Assembly: GCF_035989265.1 (NCBI RefSeq)
Contig: NZ_JAYKZX010000003.1
Coordinates: 2,790,001 to 2,854,000 of the forward strand
DNA: 64,000 bases
Reading direction: 5' to 3'
Origin: Sphingobium sp. HWE2-09
GTDB lineage: Bacteria > Pseudomonadota > Alphaproteobacteria > Sphingomonadales > Sphingomonadaceae
Shown: piece by piece, positions 1 to 10,023 of the stretch
How positions within the stretch are numbered: position 1 is the stretch's first letter
Layout: each line of letters opens with the position of its first letter
Program-made: the position numbers and the translations under genes
Notes under the pieces: generated by a model
Seen by the model: only the letters and a program-made list of their open reading frames with translations
Databases searched by the model: none
What the model was told of the DNA's origin: nothing

Positions 1-1099
1 GCATGAGGAAGCCGGGCGGGTGGCGCAGGCGGGCGCCCATGCGCTGGTCGCCGAAGCGGCGCATCTTGAGGAACTGATCGGCGCGGTGCTGGACCGCAAG
101 AGCGACATCGCGCGCGCCGCCGACGCGCTGGCGCGGCTGGATGTCGCCGCATCGCTCGCCGAACGGGCGGCCGAGGGTGGCTGGCAGCGGCCGCATTTCG
201 TCGCGGCCGATGGCGCGGGCCAGTGTTTGGATATCGTAGGCGGGCGGCATCCGGTGGTGGAGGATGCGCTGCGCAAGGAGGGGCAACCCTTCGTCGCGAA
301 CGACTGCCGTTTGAGCGAGAGCGACCGGCTGTGGCTGGTCACCGGCCCGAACATGGGCGGTAAATCGACCTTCCTGCGGCAGAATGCGCTGATCGTCATA
401 TTGGCGCAGGCGGGCGGCTATGTGCCCGCGCAGGCGGCGACGCTGACTTTGGTCGATCGCTTGTTCAGCCGGGTGGGCGCGTCCGACAATCTCGCCAAGG
501 GGCGGTCGACCTTCATGGTCGAGATGGTCGAGACGGCCGCGATCCTTGCCCAAGCGACCGAGCGCAGCTTCGTGATCCTGGACGAGGTCGGGCGCGGCAC
601 GTCCACCTATGACGGGCTGGCGCTCGCCTGGGCCGTGGTGGAGGCGGTGCATGAGGTCAATCGCTGCCGTTGCCTGTTCGCGACCCACTATCATGAACTG
701 ACGCGACTGGCCGAGACGTTGACGTCGCTATCGCTGCATCATGTGCGGGCGCGGGAGTGGAAGGGCGACCTCATCCTGCTGCACGAATTGGCGCAGGGTC
801 CGGCCGATCGCAGCTATGGCCTGGCGGTGGCGCGTCTGGCGGGGCTGCCGCAAGCGGTGTTGAAGCGCGCCAAGGATGTGCTGGCGCGGCTGGAAGCGGG
901 GAAGGCGAAGACCGGCGGGATCGCGGCGGGGCTGGACGATTTGCCGCTGTTCGCGGCGGTGGCGGCGCAGGAAGAGGCCGCGCCCGACCCGCTGCTGGCG
1001 GCGATCGCGGCGATCGATGCCGACGCCCTGTCCCCGCGTGAGGCGCTCGATCACATATATCGATTGAAACAACTGGCCGCCGACATGCGGCGCGATTAG
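1..1099 (+). CDS. mutS: DNA mismatch repair protein MutS, C-terminal part (5' end outside window)
   Basis: MutS binds mismatched DNA and uses ATP to start methyl-independent or MutL-dependent repair. Only the C-terminal part, about 365 codons, is present; the frame is open from base 2, so the gene begins upstream of the window. The ABC-type ATPase domain is intact. The Walker A motif [10 protein letters not shown] is encoded at 341-370, followed by [12 protein letters not shown] (Walker B and signature) and ATHYHEL. The C-terminal helix-turn-helix dimerisation tail follows and ends at a TAG stop. glnD starts 9 bases later on the same strand, a pairing common in alphaproteobacteria. Identification is very secure. 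Confidence 0.96.
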   Translation, partial: HEEAGRVAQAGAHALVAEAAHLEELIGAVLDRKSDIARAADALARLDVAASLAERAAEGGWQRPHFVAADGAGQCLDIVGGRHPVVEDALRKEGQPFVANDCRLSESDRLWLVTGPNMGGKSTFLRQNALIVILAQAGGYVPAQAATLTLVDRLFSRVGASDNLAKGRSTFMVEMVETAAILAQATERSFVILDEVGRGTSTYDGLALAWAVVEAVHEVNRCRCLFATHYHELTRLAETLTSLSLHHVRAREWKGDLILLHELAQGPADRSYGLAVARLAGLPQAVLKRAKDVLARLEAGKAKTGGIAAGLDDLPLFAAVAAQEEAAPDPLLAAIAAIDADALSPREALDHIYRLKQLAADMRRD

Positions 1100-1108
1100 A
1101 TAGCGGCC

Positions 1109-3871
1109 ATGGTCATGCAGTTCCCCGCCCTTGGATCGCGTCGTGCGATCATCGATAGGCGCGCCATTTCCGACACGATCAACGCCCTGGCGATAGAGCA
1201 TCGGGGCGATGGCACGCGGCTGCGTGGCGCCATCGTGAAGGAGTTGAAGGCGGCGCTGGAGCAAGGCCGGGCCGAAATCGCCAAGCGGCTGGAGGCCAAG
1301 CCCACGCGCGGGCGGGAGTCGGTCACGGCCTTCGCCTTCCTGATCGACCAGATTTTGCGGCTGCTCTACGACGCGACGACGCATCACCTCTACCCGGCGG
1401 GCAATCGCAGCACCGGCGAGCGGATCGCGCTGATCGCCGTGGGTGGCTATGGCCGGGGCGAAATGGCGCCGCATAGCGATGTCGACATCGGCTTCATCAC
1501 CCCTTGGAAGCCTACAGGCTGGACCGAGCAGGTGATCGAATCCATGCTCTATTCGCTGTGGGATCTGGGGTTGAAGGTCGGGCATTCGAGCCGATCGATC
1601 GACGAGACGATGCGGATGGCGAAGGCCGACCTGACCGTGCGCACCGCCCTGCTGGAGGCGCGTTATGTCTGGGGCGACCGGGCGCTCTATGAAGAAACGT
1701 CGGTCCGCTTCGACGCGGAAGTGATGCAGGGCAATGCCCGCGCTTTCGTGACCGAGAAGCTGGAGGAACGCGACGAGCGGCACCGTCGCATGGGCGACAG
1801 CCGCTATGTCGTCGAACCCAATGTGAAGGAAGGCAAAGGGGGTCTGCGCGACCTGCACACGCTGTTCTGGATCGGCAAATATGTGAACCGGGTGAAGTCG
1901 GTCGCCGAACTGGTCGATGTCGGCCTGTTGACGCAGGTCGAGCTGCGCCAGTTCCAGAAGGCCGAGGATTTCCTGTGGGCGGTGCGATGCCACCTGCACA
2001 CCATCACCGGGCGGGCCGAGGACCGGCTGACCTTCGACCTGCAGCTGGAAACCGCGACGCGGATGCGCTTCACCGGGCGGGCGGGCCGATCGGGCGTCGA
2101 GCGCTTCATGCGCTATTATTTCCTGAACGCGAAGACGGTGGGCGACCTGACCGCGGTGTTCCTGGCCCATCTGGACGACCAGATGGCCGAGAAGGGGCGA
2201 CGCTATATCCCGGCCATGTTCCGTCGGCCCAAGAAGCTGGACGGGTTCGTGCTGGAACGTGGGCGCCTTAGCCTGCCGAGCGACGATTTCTTTCAGGCGG
2301 ACCCGGTGCGGCTGCTGGAAATCTTTGCGGTCGCGGACAAGCATGGGTTGCAGATTCACCCCAGTGCGATCCGCGCGGCCAGCCGCGACGCGGGCCTGAT
2401 CACCGCGAAGGTGCGGAAAGACCCGCGCGCCAACGCCGCTTTCCTGGAGGTGCTGACATCCCCGCGCGACCCGGAAACGGTGCTGCGCTGGATGAACGAA
2501 TTGTCGGTGTTCGGTCGATTCGTGCCAGATTTCCGCCGCGTCGTGGCGCAGATGCAATTCGACATGTATCATCATTACACGGTCGATGAGCATACCATCC
2601 GCGCCGTTGGCCTGCTGTCGCGAATCGAGAAGGGCGAGCTGGGCGCGGATCATCCGCTGGCGACCGACCTGATGGGCAAATTGCTGTCGCGCCGGGCGCT
2701 ATATGTGTCGGTCCTGCTGCACGATATCGCCAAGGGGCGTGGCGGCGACCACAGCCTGCTGGGCGCGGAAGTGGCCGAGCATCTGTGTCCGCGCCTGGGG
2801 CTGACCCCGGCAGAGACGGAGACGGTCGCCTGGCTGGTGCGCTATCATCTGCTGATGTCGGCCACCGCCTTCAAGCGCGACCTGTCCGATTACAAGACGA
2901 TCCTGGATTTCGTGGATGTGGTGCAAAGTCCGGAGCGGCTGCGGTTGCTGCTGTGCCTGACGGTGGTGGATATCCGCGCCGTGGGACCGGGGGTGTGGAA
3001 CAGTTGGAAGCGGCAGTTGCTGGGCGACTTGTATGAGAGCGCCGAGGAAGTGCTGCGGCTGGGCCACAAGCAGAAGGGGCGCAGCGAACGGGTCATCGTG
3101 AAGCAGGAAACGTTGCAACGTGCGCTGGGCATCGATGACGCCGCCTTCGCCACGTTCAGCAAGCGGCTGCCCGAATCCTACTGGATCGCCGAGCCGGACG
3201 ATATCCTGTTCCACAATGCGCAGCATATATTGGCGTCGGGCGAATCGCCGCTGTCGATCGCCGCGCAATATTATCCGCAGCGCGGGGCGACGTTGGTCAC
3301 GGTTTATGCCGCCGATCATCCCGGCCTGTTCTACCGGATCGCAGGCGCCATCCATCTGGCGGGCGGCAACATCATCGACGCGCGCATCCATACGACGCGC
3401 GATGGCGTGGCGATCGACAATTTCCTGGTGCAGGATCCGTTTGGCGGCGCGTTCCACAGTCCCGATCAGTTGAAGCGGATTCGCGGCGCGATCGAGGATT
3501 CGCTGTCCAACCGGCACCGGATGATCACCAAGCTGTCGGCGCGCCCGCTTACCCGGACCCGCGCGGAGGCGTTTCGCATCGAACCCAATGTGCTGATCGA
3601 CAACAAGGCGTCGAACCGCTTCACGGTGGTGGAGGTCAATGGGCGTGATCGGCCCGCGCTGCTGTTCAGCCTCGCTAATGCGCTGTTCCAGTCGAAGGTG
3701 ACGGTGCACAGCGCCCATGTCGCCACCTATGGCGAGCGGGCGGTGGATACGTTCTACGTCACCGACCTGCTGGGCGGGAAGATCGAGAGCAAGGCGCGGT
3801 TGCAGACGCTGGAGCGGCGCTTGCTGGAAGCGGCGGGCGGCGAAGTGGGCGAGGCGCTGGAGCGGGCTTGA
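1109..3871 (+). CDS. glnD: Bifunctional uridylyltransferase/uridylyl-removing enzyme GlnD
   Basis: GlnD senses glutamine and adds or removes UMP on PII proteins, so it controls nitrogen assimilation. The 920-residue length fits the family. The nucleotidyltransferase motif GGYGRGEMAPHSDVDIGF is at about residues 112-129, with the two metal-binding aspartates in SDVD. The HD phosphohydrolase domain shows LLHDIAKGRGGDHS near residue 535. Two ACT domains close the protein, at about 730-800 (HPGLFYRIAGAIHLAGG) and 835-910 (DRPALLFSLANAL). The ATG at 1109 has no strong Shine-Dalgarno sequence, so the start could be a few codons off. The gene lies directly behind mutS. Confidence 0.95.
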   Translation: MVMQFPALGSRRAIIDRRAISDTINALAIEHRGDGTRLRGAIVKELKAALEQGRAEIAKRLEAKPTRGRESVTAFAFLIDQILRLLYDATTHHLYPAGNRSTGERIALIAVGGYGRGEMAPHSDVDIGFITPWKPTGWTEQVIESMLYSLWDLGLKVGHSSRSIDETMRMAKADLTVRTALLEARYVWGDRALYEETSVRFDAEVMQGNARAFVTEKLEERDERHRRMGDSRYVVEPNVKEGKGGLRDLHTLFWIGKYVNRVKSVAELVDVGLLTQVELRQFQKAEDFLWAVRCHLHTITGRAEDRLTFDLQLETATRMRFTGRAGRSGVERFMRYYFLNAKTVGDLTAVFLAHLDDQMAEKGRRYIPAMFRRPKKLDGFVLERGRLSLPSDDFFQADPVRLLEIFAVADKHGLQIHPSAIRAASRDAGLITAKVRKDPRANAAFLEVLTSPRDPETVLRWMNELSVFGRFVPDFRRVVAQMQFDMYHHYTVDEHTIRAVGLLSRIEKGELGADHPLATDLMGKLLSRRALYVSVLLHDIAKGRGGDHSLLGAEVAEHLCPRLGLTPAETETVAWLVRYHLLMSATAFKRDLSDYKTILDFVDVVQSPERLRLLLCLTVVDIRAVGPGVWNSWKRQLLGDLYESAEEVLRLGHKQKGRSERVIVKQETLQRALGIDDAAFATFSKRLPESYWIAEPDDILFHNAQHILASGESPLSIAAQYYPQRGATLVTVYAADHPGLFYRIAGAIHLAGGNIIDARIHTTRDGVAIDNFLVQDPFGGAFHSPDQLKRIRGAIEDSLSNRHRMITKLSARPLTRTRAEAFRIEPNVLIDNKASNRFTVVEVNGRDRPALLFSLANALFQSKVTVHSAHVATYGERAVDTFYVTDLLGGKIESKARLQTLERRLLEAAGGEVGEALERA

Positions 3872-3880
3872 GCAGGTCCG

Positions 3881-3947
3881 GTGTTCCCGCGCAGGCGGGA
3901 ACCAAGTTCATAGAGCGGTACTGGGTTCCCGCCTGCGCGGGAACACG
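3881..3947. repeat. Intergenic palindromic repeat, family 1
   Basis: Two near-perfect inverted arms of 23 bases (3881-3903 and 3925-3947; core TTCCCGCGCAGGCGGGAA) flank a spacer of about 20 bases. Each arm is itself a small palindrome, so the element can fold as one long hairpin or two short ones. It sits between the convergent ends of glnD and the L,D-transpeptidase gene. Related copies lie at 18111-18135 (half), 18276, 30219, 36333, 57452 (half) and 59529. It looks like a REP/BIME-type non-coding element. Confidence 0.85.
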
Positions 3948-3952
3948 GTGCG

Positions 3953-4453
3953 CTAAAGGATCTCCATCGCATCGCCCGGTGCGAGCAGTGGGAGCAGGCG
4001 CAGCATGTCGGCGCGGTCCACCGCGACGCAGCCTGCGGTCGGGCGGTCTTCCGACAAATGGAAGAAGATGGCGCTCCCCTGCCCCGGCACCGGCGGCGCG
4101 TCGTTATGGCCGAGGACGATGATGATATCATAGGCGTCGTCGGCGCGGATCAGGCTTTCGGCGGAGAAGACGCGCGGCAGGCGGACCGGGCGGTTATAGG
4201 CCGGGTCGGCGATGTCGTCGGACCAGCCGTCGTTCGGGCGGACCCAGCGCCAGGGCAGGCGCAGGCCGGTCGGGTCGACCTTGCCGGGGCGCAGCAGCAC
4301 GCCGCGGATCGGCCAGACGCCCAGCGGCGTGCAGCCATCGCCTTCCCGCTTCGCGTCGGCAGGACAGGCGCCGCTGCGGCCGATGGTGCAGGCCATGCGG
4401 ATAGCGCCGAAGGTCAGGCGGCCCGCGCCGCTATCGACGCGGATCGCCGTCAC
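3953..4453 (-). CDS. L,D-transpeptidase (YkuD) family protein
   Basis: The 166-residue product carries the YkuD-type catalytic motif: HND at mid-protein, then GSAIFFH and PTAGCVAV, where the cysteine would be the nucleophile. Members of the family cross-link peptidoglycan or attach lipoproteins to it. No clear signal peptide is visible, so export is uncertain; many short alphaproteobacterial members look like this. The start is a GTG at 4453 that overlaps the ribA stop codon by four bases (GTGA), which suggests translational coupling at the end of the xthA-ribA operon. Its substrate cannot be told from the sequence. Confidence 0.85.
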   Translation of the reverse strand: MTAIRVDSGAGRLTFGAIRMACTIGRSGACPADAKREGDGCTPLGVWPIRGVLLRPGKVDPTGLRLPWRWVRPNDGWSDDIADPAYNRPVRLPRVFSAESLIRADDAYDIIIVLGHNDAPPVPGQGSAIFFHLSEDRPTAGCVAVDRADMLRLLPLLAPGDAMEIL

Positions 4454-5533
4454 AGCTGGTGGCCGGTCCGGTCCCGCTTCGTGGCGAGATAGCGTTCGTT
4501 ATGCGGGTTGGCGGGCAGGATGATCGGCAGGCGTTCGGTGACGCGGATGCCTGCCGCTTCCAGGCCTGCGACCTTGTTGGGATTGTTGGTGAGCAGCCGC
4601 ACGGCGCCTACGCCCAGCAGATCGAGCATCCTTGCGGCGACCGAGAAATCGCGCGCGTCGATGGCGAAGCCGAGGCGGACATTGGCGTCGACTGTGTCGA
4701 ACCCCTGGTCCTGCATCGCATAGGCGCGCAATTTGTTGACGAGGCCGATGCCGCGCCCTTCCTGGCGGAGGTAGAGCAATATGCCCCAGGGCGCGTCGGC
4801 TATTCTGTGCAATGCTTCGTGCAGTTGCGGGCCGCAATCGCATTTCAGGCTGCCCAGCACGTCACCGGTCAGGCATTCGCTGTGCAGGCGGATGACCGGG
4901 GGAGGCATCCCGCTTGCCCACGACCAGCGCGATATGTTCGCGCGGTTCGTCCGGGCTGCGGAAGGCGATGATTTCGCCATGTTCGCTGGCCGATACCGGC
5001 AGGCGCGCGCGGGTGGCGATGGCGAGGCGGGTGGCGTCGTCATAGGCGGCGATAGCGTCGGCGCCGAGCGTCGCTTCGACCGGGCCGTCGCCTTCCACCA
5101 GGAAATAGGCAGGGAGGATGCCTGCCAGGCGCGCGAGGCGCAGGGCGGCCTTGGCGGCTTGGGGTGCAGGCAGCGCGCGGGCGCGGAACGGCCCCTTGAG
5201 CGGCGAGGCGAGGTCGAGCACCGGGTCGGATATGGCGGTGGCGACATCGGCGTCGATCCAGGGCGCACGCTCGACCAGCACCGGCAGGTCGGGATCGGCG
5301 GCGGCCAGCTGGTTCGCGAGTTTCAACGTTTCGGCGCGGGCGGCGGAGATGAGGATATCGGCCTGACCCTGCGGATCGAAGTCGGCGAGCGTCACCGCGT
5401 CCGCGCCCTCGATCGCCATCAGCCGGATCGCGCCATCGGGCGCGGACAGGCGGATCGCCCAGCCGCGGCGCAGCGCGTCGATCGCGCGCGCGGCGTCCCG
5501 TCCATTGGCGCGACCGTTGCCGGATCCCGGCAT
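4450..5533 (-). pseudogene. ribA: GTP cyclohydrolase II RibA, broken by one extra base
   Basis: GTP cyclohydrolase II opens GTP in the first step of riboflavin synthesis. The first part (from ATG at 5533) encodes the N-terminal half through HIALVVGK. The frame then shifts, and the second part encodes the cyclohydrolase core: [14 protein letters not shown] and KCDCGPQ supply the zinc cysteines, and RQEGRGIGL the active site. The span is 1084 bases; removing one base gives a clean 360-residue protein. The likely site is the run of five G at 4898-4902 (C on the coding strand), where four would keep the frame. The ATG overlaps the xthA stop (TGATG). This may be a sequencing error rather than a dead gene. 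Confidence 0.85.
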
Positions 5534-6330
5534 CAGAAGGCGAATTCGGTGATGATGGGGATATGGTCGGACGGCTTGATCCAGCTGCGCGCCGGTTCGA
5601 CCACGCGATGGCTGATCGCCTTTTCCGCGACATCCTTCGTCATCCACATATGGTCGAGCCGACGGCCGCGATCCGATTCCGCCCAGTCCTTCGCGCGATA
5701 GCTCCACCAGGTATAGAGCCGGGCTGGCGCGGGATGGAAATGGCGGCCGATATCGACCCAGTCGTTCGACGCCTGGAGCCGGGCGAGGATTTCGCATTCG
5801 CCCGGCGTGTGGCTGACGACGTTAAGCAACTGCTTGTGACTCCACACATCGCATTCCAGCGGGGCGATGTTGAAGTCGCCGGTCAGGATGGCGGGCTGTT
5901 TGTCCAGCGCCGACGACCATTGGATCATCCGTTCGAGGAAATCCATCTTCTGGCCGAATTTGGGATTGAGTTCACGGTCGGGAATGTCGCCGCCGGCGGG
6001 CACATAGACATTTTCGATCCGCACGCCATTGTCGAGCCGGACGCCGACATGGCGCGCTTCGCCATTGGCCTGCCAGTCGAACCGGTCATCCTCATGCACC
6101 GGCACCTTGCTCATGATCGCGACGCCATGATGCATCCGCTGGCCGTTCAGCACCTGATGGACATAACCCATGCGGCGGAACATTTCGGTGGGAAAAGTCT
6201 CGTTCACCACCTTGGTTTCCTGCAGGCACAATATGTCGGGCGCTTCGAGCCGCAGCAATTGCTCGACGATGTCGATGCGCGCGCGGACGGAGTTGATGTT
6301 CCAGGAGCAGATGGAGAGGGTGTCGGCCAT
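5533..6330 (-). CDS. xthA: Exodeoxyribonuclease III (AP endonuclease family)
   Basis: This 265-residue enzyme of the exonuclease-endonuclease-phosphatase superfamily would remove 3' blocks and cut abasic sites in base excision repair. Visible motifs are WNINSVRAR at the N terminus, LQETK (catalytic glutamate), GDFNIAP and the C-terminal SDHIPI with the catalytic histidine. The ATG at 6330 is chosen over a longer frame upstream because the family starts with MADTLSICSWNINS and a purine-rich AGGTGG precedes it. It heads a leftward operon with ribA and the L,D-transpeptidase gene. Confidence 0.92.
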   Translation of the reverse strand: MADTLSICSWNINSVRARIDIVEQLLRLEAPDILCLQETKVVNETFPTEMFRRMGYVHQVLNGQRMHHGVAIMSKVPVHEDDRFDWQANGEARHVGVRLDNGVRIENVYVPAGGDIPDRELNPKFGQKMDFLERMIQWSSALDKQPAILTGDFNIAPLECDVWSHKQLLNVVSHTPGECEILARLQASNDWVDIGRHFHPAPARLYTWWSYRAKDWAESDRGRRLDHMWMTKDVAEKAISHRVVEPARSWIKPSDHIPIITEFAF

Positions 6331-6393
6331 GCGATTCCACCTAGGAGGCCATGGGCGGACACGCAAGCGGCTGCAAAGACGCCGCACAAAGTA

Positions 6394-6427
6394 AGACCCC
6401 CGCTCCGGGGGCGTGGAACGGGGGTCT
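6394..6427 (-). terminator. Probable intrinsic terminator hairpin
   Basis: Inverted arms of 13 bases with one mismatch (AGACCCCCGCTCC against GGAACGGGGGTCT) flank an 8-base loop. On the minus strand the hairpin is followed by CTTACTTT, a weak T tract. It lies between the end of lolA (6609) and the start of xthA (6330), so it probably ends lolA transcription. Confidence 0.6.
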
Positions 6428-6608
6428 CGATCGCGCCCTTGAAGCGCTTCGCGGCGAGAGGGGGGACCGGGTAACAGGGGGGAAATCCCGGTTTGTCTCT
6501 CGCCTTGGGCCTTGATTAGCGCTCGCCATATGAGCGGCAGATGAACGAAGATGTAAGTTTTTCCGTCCGTCCCGCGTGGCGCTCAGGCCGTCTTATCCCA
6601 TCCGACGA

Positions 6609-7259
6609 TCAGCCGCCCGCCGACCGCCCCTTGGGTCGCGGATCGGTCCAGCGGAACGCGGAATCGGCGACTGGCGCGCCATAGACATGGTTGCTCAACC
6701 GCACCGCCGTGCGATTATTCTGCGAATCGAGCGCGACCCAGCCATAAAGCTGCAAGCCTGCGGGACCGGACGTGTTGCGTTTGAAGATCATGGTGATGGT
6801 ACCATATTCGGGATGCTTGGGATCGCGCGCCTCGACGCTCAGGATCGAGGAGTCGCCGGTCGGCACGACCTTGCCGAATTTCGACAGATCCTTGTTGGGG
6901 TCCAGCAGCGCGGCCAAGGGCGAATTGCCGATCGGCCAGCGTTGCACCTGGCGCACGTCATAGTCGATGACCGTCAACGCCTTGCCATCGCTGACCACCA
7001 GCAGCGACACGCCCTTTTGATATTGGAAACGGATCTTGCCCGGCTGCTTCAAGGTCAGCTTGCCGGTCAGCGTCTGGCCGCTGCGGTCGGTCTGGCTGAA
7101 ATCGGCGGTCAGCGTGGTGACGCCGCGGATATAGGCGTTGACCTGCGTCAGGTCCGAGGACGCGGTTTGCGCTTGAAGCGGCGCAGTCGGGACGATCGCC
7201 GACAGGGCGACCGGCGCGGTGGCGAGGGCCAGGATCAGGGGCGCGAGGCTGCGCTGCAT
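6609..7259 (-). CDS. lolA: Outer-membrane lipoprotein carrier protein LolA family
   Basis: The 216-residue product has a signal peptide ending near QAQ (about residue 31) and the LolA/LolB-like fold sequence: TTLTADFSQTDRSG, LTLKQPGKIRFQY and a C-terminal region with FRWTDPRP. LolA ferries lipoproteins through the periplasm from LolCDE to the outer membrane. The gene lies downstream of ftsK, as in many Gammaproteobacteria and Alphaproteobacteria. The small-RNA candidate 7408-7545 lies between the two. The start ATG is preceded by CCGGAG. Its identity as LolA, rather than a LolA-like paralogue, rests on this context. Confidence 0.85.
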   Translation of the reverse strand: MQRSLAPLILALATAPVALSAIVPTAPLQAQTASSDLTQVNAYIRGVTTLTADFSQTDRSGQTLTGKLTLKQPGKIRFQYQKGVSLLVVSDGKALTVIDYDVRQVQRWPIGNSPLAALLDPNKDLSKFGKVVPTGDSSILSVEARDPKHPEYGTITMIFKRNTSGPAGLQLYGWVALDSQNNRTAVRLSNHVYGAPVADSAFRWTDPRPKGRSAGG

Positions 7260-7407
7260 CGTTCAACTCCGGTTTGTTCAAAGGGATGAGGTAGAGGCGC
7301 GGGTTTGAACCCGTTGTGAACCCGGCTGTTCCGAAATAGCAAGCATTGGCGGATGGCGGGGGGACGCGATCGTATCGCTTGGCTGACAGATCCGATTTTA
7401 AACGGAC

Positions 7408-7545
7408 AAAAAAAGGGCCGATCCGAAGACCAGCCCGTAAAGTTTTAGGAGAGGATGCCTGAAAGGCCTGATCCTATTGGCCGATCCCGCTTCATGCCGC
7501 AAATGCGAAGGAAAGCAGAGCGATTGCAGGTTATGCAATCATGGG
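7408..7545 (-). ncRNA. Small RNA candidate 1 with anti-Shine-Dalgarno motif
   Basis: On the minus strand this segment shows, 5' to 3': a hairpin of seven perfect base pairs (7522-7540), a short palindrome CGCATTTGCG (near 7498-7507), a 29-base block at 7440-7468 identical to candidate 2 that contains ATCCTCTCCT, and a GC hairpin (7415-7436) followed by seven T. It starts just after the ftsK stop codon, so it could be a 3'-UTR-derived or independent transcript. The ends are inferred from the hairpins. Homology with 14253-14390 covers structure while the spacer differs. It may belong to the suhB-like alphaproteobacterial sRNAs, which I could not test. Confidence 0.7.
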
Positions 7546-7558
7546 CCGTTTCAGCGCG

Positions 7559-9922
7559 TCACAGCGGATTGCCATTTTCGTCGCGCAACACTTCGCGGCG
7601 GCCGACATGGTTGGGGGCGCCGACCAGGCCTTCTTCCTCCATGCGTTCGATCAGGCGGGCGGCGCTGTTGTAGCCGACGCGCAGTTGCCGTTGTAGCCAG
7701 CTGGTCGAGGCCTTCTGATTTTCGAATACGAGCTGGCACGCCTTGCGGAACAGCTGGGCATCCGGGCTGTCGTCGCCCAGGTCCACGCCGTCGAGGGCGA
7801 AGCTGCCTTCTTCGGGTTCTTCGGTCACGGCCTGGATATAGTCGGGCTGGCCCTGCGCGCGCCAATGGTCGGCGACGACGCGGACTTCATCGTCCGAGAC
7901 GAAGGGACCATGGACGCGGGTCAACCCCTTGCCGCCGTGCATGTAGAGCATGTCGCCCTTGCCCAGCAATTGTTCGGCGCCCTGCTCGCCCAGGATGGTG
8001 CGGCTGTCGATCTTCGACGTCACGAAGAAGCTGATGCGGGTCGGCAGGTTTGCCTTGATGACGCCGGTGATGACGTCGACCGAGGGGCGCTGGGTCGCGA
8101 GGATGAGGTGGATGCCCGCCGCGCGTGCCTTTTGCGCCAGGCGCTGGATCAGAAATTCGACTTCCTTGCCCGCCGTCATCATCAGGTCGGCGAGTTCGTC
8201 CACCACGACCACGATCTGGGGCAGCGGCTGAAAATCGAGCTGTTCTTCCTCATAGATGGGCTTGCCGGTTTCGGGGTCGTAGCCGGTCTGGACGCGGCGG
8301 CCCAAAGGCTTGCCCTTGGCTTTGGCGGCACGGACCTTCTCATTATAGTTGGCGAGGTTGCGGACGGAGATGGACGCCATCATGCGATAGCGGTCCTCCA
8401 TCTGCTCGACCGCCCATTTGAGCGCGCGGATCGCCTTGGCCGGTTCGGTCACGACCGGGGAAAGCAGATGGGGAATGTCGTCATAGGTCGACAGTTCCAG
8501 CATCTTGGGATCGATCATGATCAGGCGCAGCTGGTCCGGCGTCATGCGGTAGAGCAGCGACAGGATCATCGCGTTCAAACCGACCGACTTGCCCGACCCG
8601 GTAGTGCCCGCGATCAGCAGATGGGGCATGGGGGCGAGGTCGGCGATGATCGGTTCGCCCGAGATATTCTTGCCCAGGATGATCGGCAGAGTCGCTTCCT
8701 GCATGAACTGTTCGGATGTGATGAGTTCGCGGAAGGACACGCCTTCGCGATGGGCGTTGGGCAGTTCGATGCCGATGACGGTACGCCCGGGAATCGTCGC
8801 GACGCGGGCGGACAGCGCCGACATATTGCGGGCGATGTCGTCGGCCAGCGCGATCACGCGGCTCGCCTTGATGCCCGGCGCGGGTTCCAGTTCGTACATG
8901 GTGACGACCGGACCGGGGCGGACTTCGGTGATGTTGCCCTTCACATGGAAATCGTCGAGCACCGATTCGAGCAGGCGGGCGTTGCGTTCCAGCGCCGCCT
9001 TGTCGATCTTGCCGCCCTGGTTGGCGGGAATGGGGTTGAGCAGATCGGGCGACGGCAGCGAGCTGTGGCCGAACAGATCGTCCTGGCTGATCGGGGCCAT
9101 GGCGCGCTGCACCGGCGCGGGCTTGGGCGACTGGATGGTGATGGGCGGCTTGGGTTCGTTCGACACCTGTTTGCGCGGGGCGATGACGCGCTCGGCCGGT
9201 TCGTCGTCGTCCTCATCTTCGGCATCGATGGTGTTGCTGCTACCGGGAAAGCCCAGCGTCGGGCGTGGCAGGTTGAGCTTAGGCAGTGAGGGGCGGCGCA
9301 AAGCGATGATCGGCTTTTCCAGCGCAAGGCTGCGGTAGCAGGCGAACAGGCCCGCGATCAGCGTGCCGACCACCAGCGCGCCCTTGATCCAGGGCGCGGC
9401 GGCAGGCGCCTGCGCGGTCAGGCTGGCGACGCCCTTGGCCACGACCAGGCCGATGACCCCGCCCCAGCCGGCGGGCAGGCCGACCAGCGGCGCATCCTGG
9501 AACAGAGCGAGCGCGATGCCGATCAGGACGATGCCGAACAGGCATTTGCCGAACTGCCCCTTCCACTCGCTCATATCCTGGTCGCCCCACATGCGCCGCG
9601 CCGTGATCGCCATCAGCGGCAGGATCAGCGCGACGGGAACGCCCAGCAGCCAGAGCAGGAAGTCGGCGGCCCAGGCGCCGGGCGCCTGCATGATGTTGGC
9701 CACATGATCGCCCGCAACGGTGTTCATCGAAGGGTCGCTGGGGGCATAGCTGAGCAAGGCGAGGGCGAGGAACAGCGTCGCCAATATGAGCAGGATCGCG
9801 CCGATCAGCGCGCCACTGCGCAACAGGCTGCGCTTGAGCATTTCGCGCCATTCCGGCGTGCGTTTCACGGTGCGGCCGACGGCCATATTGCTGTGTGTCC
9901 CCCAAATGTTCCGTTTCGGCAC
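7559..9922 (-). CDS. ftsK: DNA translocase FtsK
   Basis: FtsK is a septal motor that pumps the chromosome terminus through the closing division site and activates XerCD. The 787-residue product has about four membrane segments within the first 190 residues, a short Pro/Ser-rich linker, and a RecA-like motor with Walker A GTTGSGKSVG near residue 440 and Walker B VVVVDELADLMM. A C-terminal winged-helix gamma domain (STSWLQRQLRVGYNSAARLIE) would read KOPS sites. An alternative start at 9886 (MAVGRTV) is possible. lolA and a small-RNA candidate follow it. Confidence 0.95.
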   Translation of the reverse strand: MPKRNIWGTHSNMAVGRTVKRTPEWREMLKRSLLRSGALIGAILLILATLFLALALLSYAPSDPSMNTVAGDHVANIMQAPGAWAADFLLWLLGVPVALILPLMAITARRMWGDQDMSEWKGQFGKCLFGIVLIGIALALFQDAPLVGLPAGWGGVIGLVVAKGVASLTAQAPAAAPWIKGALVVGTLIAGLFACYRSLALEKPIIALRRPSLPKLNLPRPTLGFPGSSNTIDAEDEDDDEPAERVIAPRKQVSNEPKPPITIQSPKPAPVQRAMAPISQDDLFGHSSLPSPDLLNPIPANQGGKIDKAALERNARLLESVLDDFHVKGNITEVRPGPVVTMYELEPAPGIKASRVIALADDIARNMSALSARVATIPGRTVIGIELPNAHREGVSFRELITSEQFMQEATLPIILGKNISGEPIIADLAPMPHLLIAGTTGSGKSVGLNAMILSLLYRMTPDQLRLIMIDPKMLELSTYDDIPHLLSPVVTEPAKAIRALKWAVEQMEDRYRMMASISVRNLANYNEKVRAAKAKGKPLGRRVQTGYDPETGKPIYEEEQLDFQPLPQIVVVVDELADLMMTAGKEVEFLIQRLAQKARAAGIHLILATQRPSVDVITGVIKANLPTRISFFVTSKIDSRTILGEQGAEQLLGKGDMLYMHGGKGLTRVHGPFVSDDEVRVVADHWRAQGQPDYIQAVTEEPEEGSFALDGVDLGDDSPDAQLFRKACQLVFENQKASTSWLQRQLRVGYNSAARLIERMEEEGLVGAPNHVGRREVLRDENGNPL

Positions 9923-10023
9923 AATGCCTCCGACGGCGAGTCCGCGTCAAGGGTGCGGCGGATCGGCTCGTCCCGCCGTTATATGATAGCCCGATGGGTG
10001 GGCGTTCCCCAGCACATGGAGCG

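Noticed and set aside
728..2653. Long open frame antisense to mutS and glnD (641 codons)
   Set aside because: It lies opposite highly conserved glnD motifs, shows only Arg/His/Gln-rich low-complexity protein, and is an expected shadow in GC-rich DNA.
5534..5797. Upstream extension of the ribA frame to 5797
   Set aside because: The extra residues overlap xthA and are low-complexity; ATG 5533 overlaps the xthA stop (TGATG) and fits the family N terminus.
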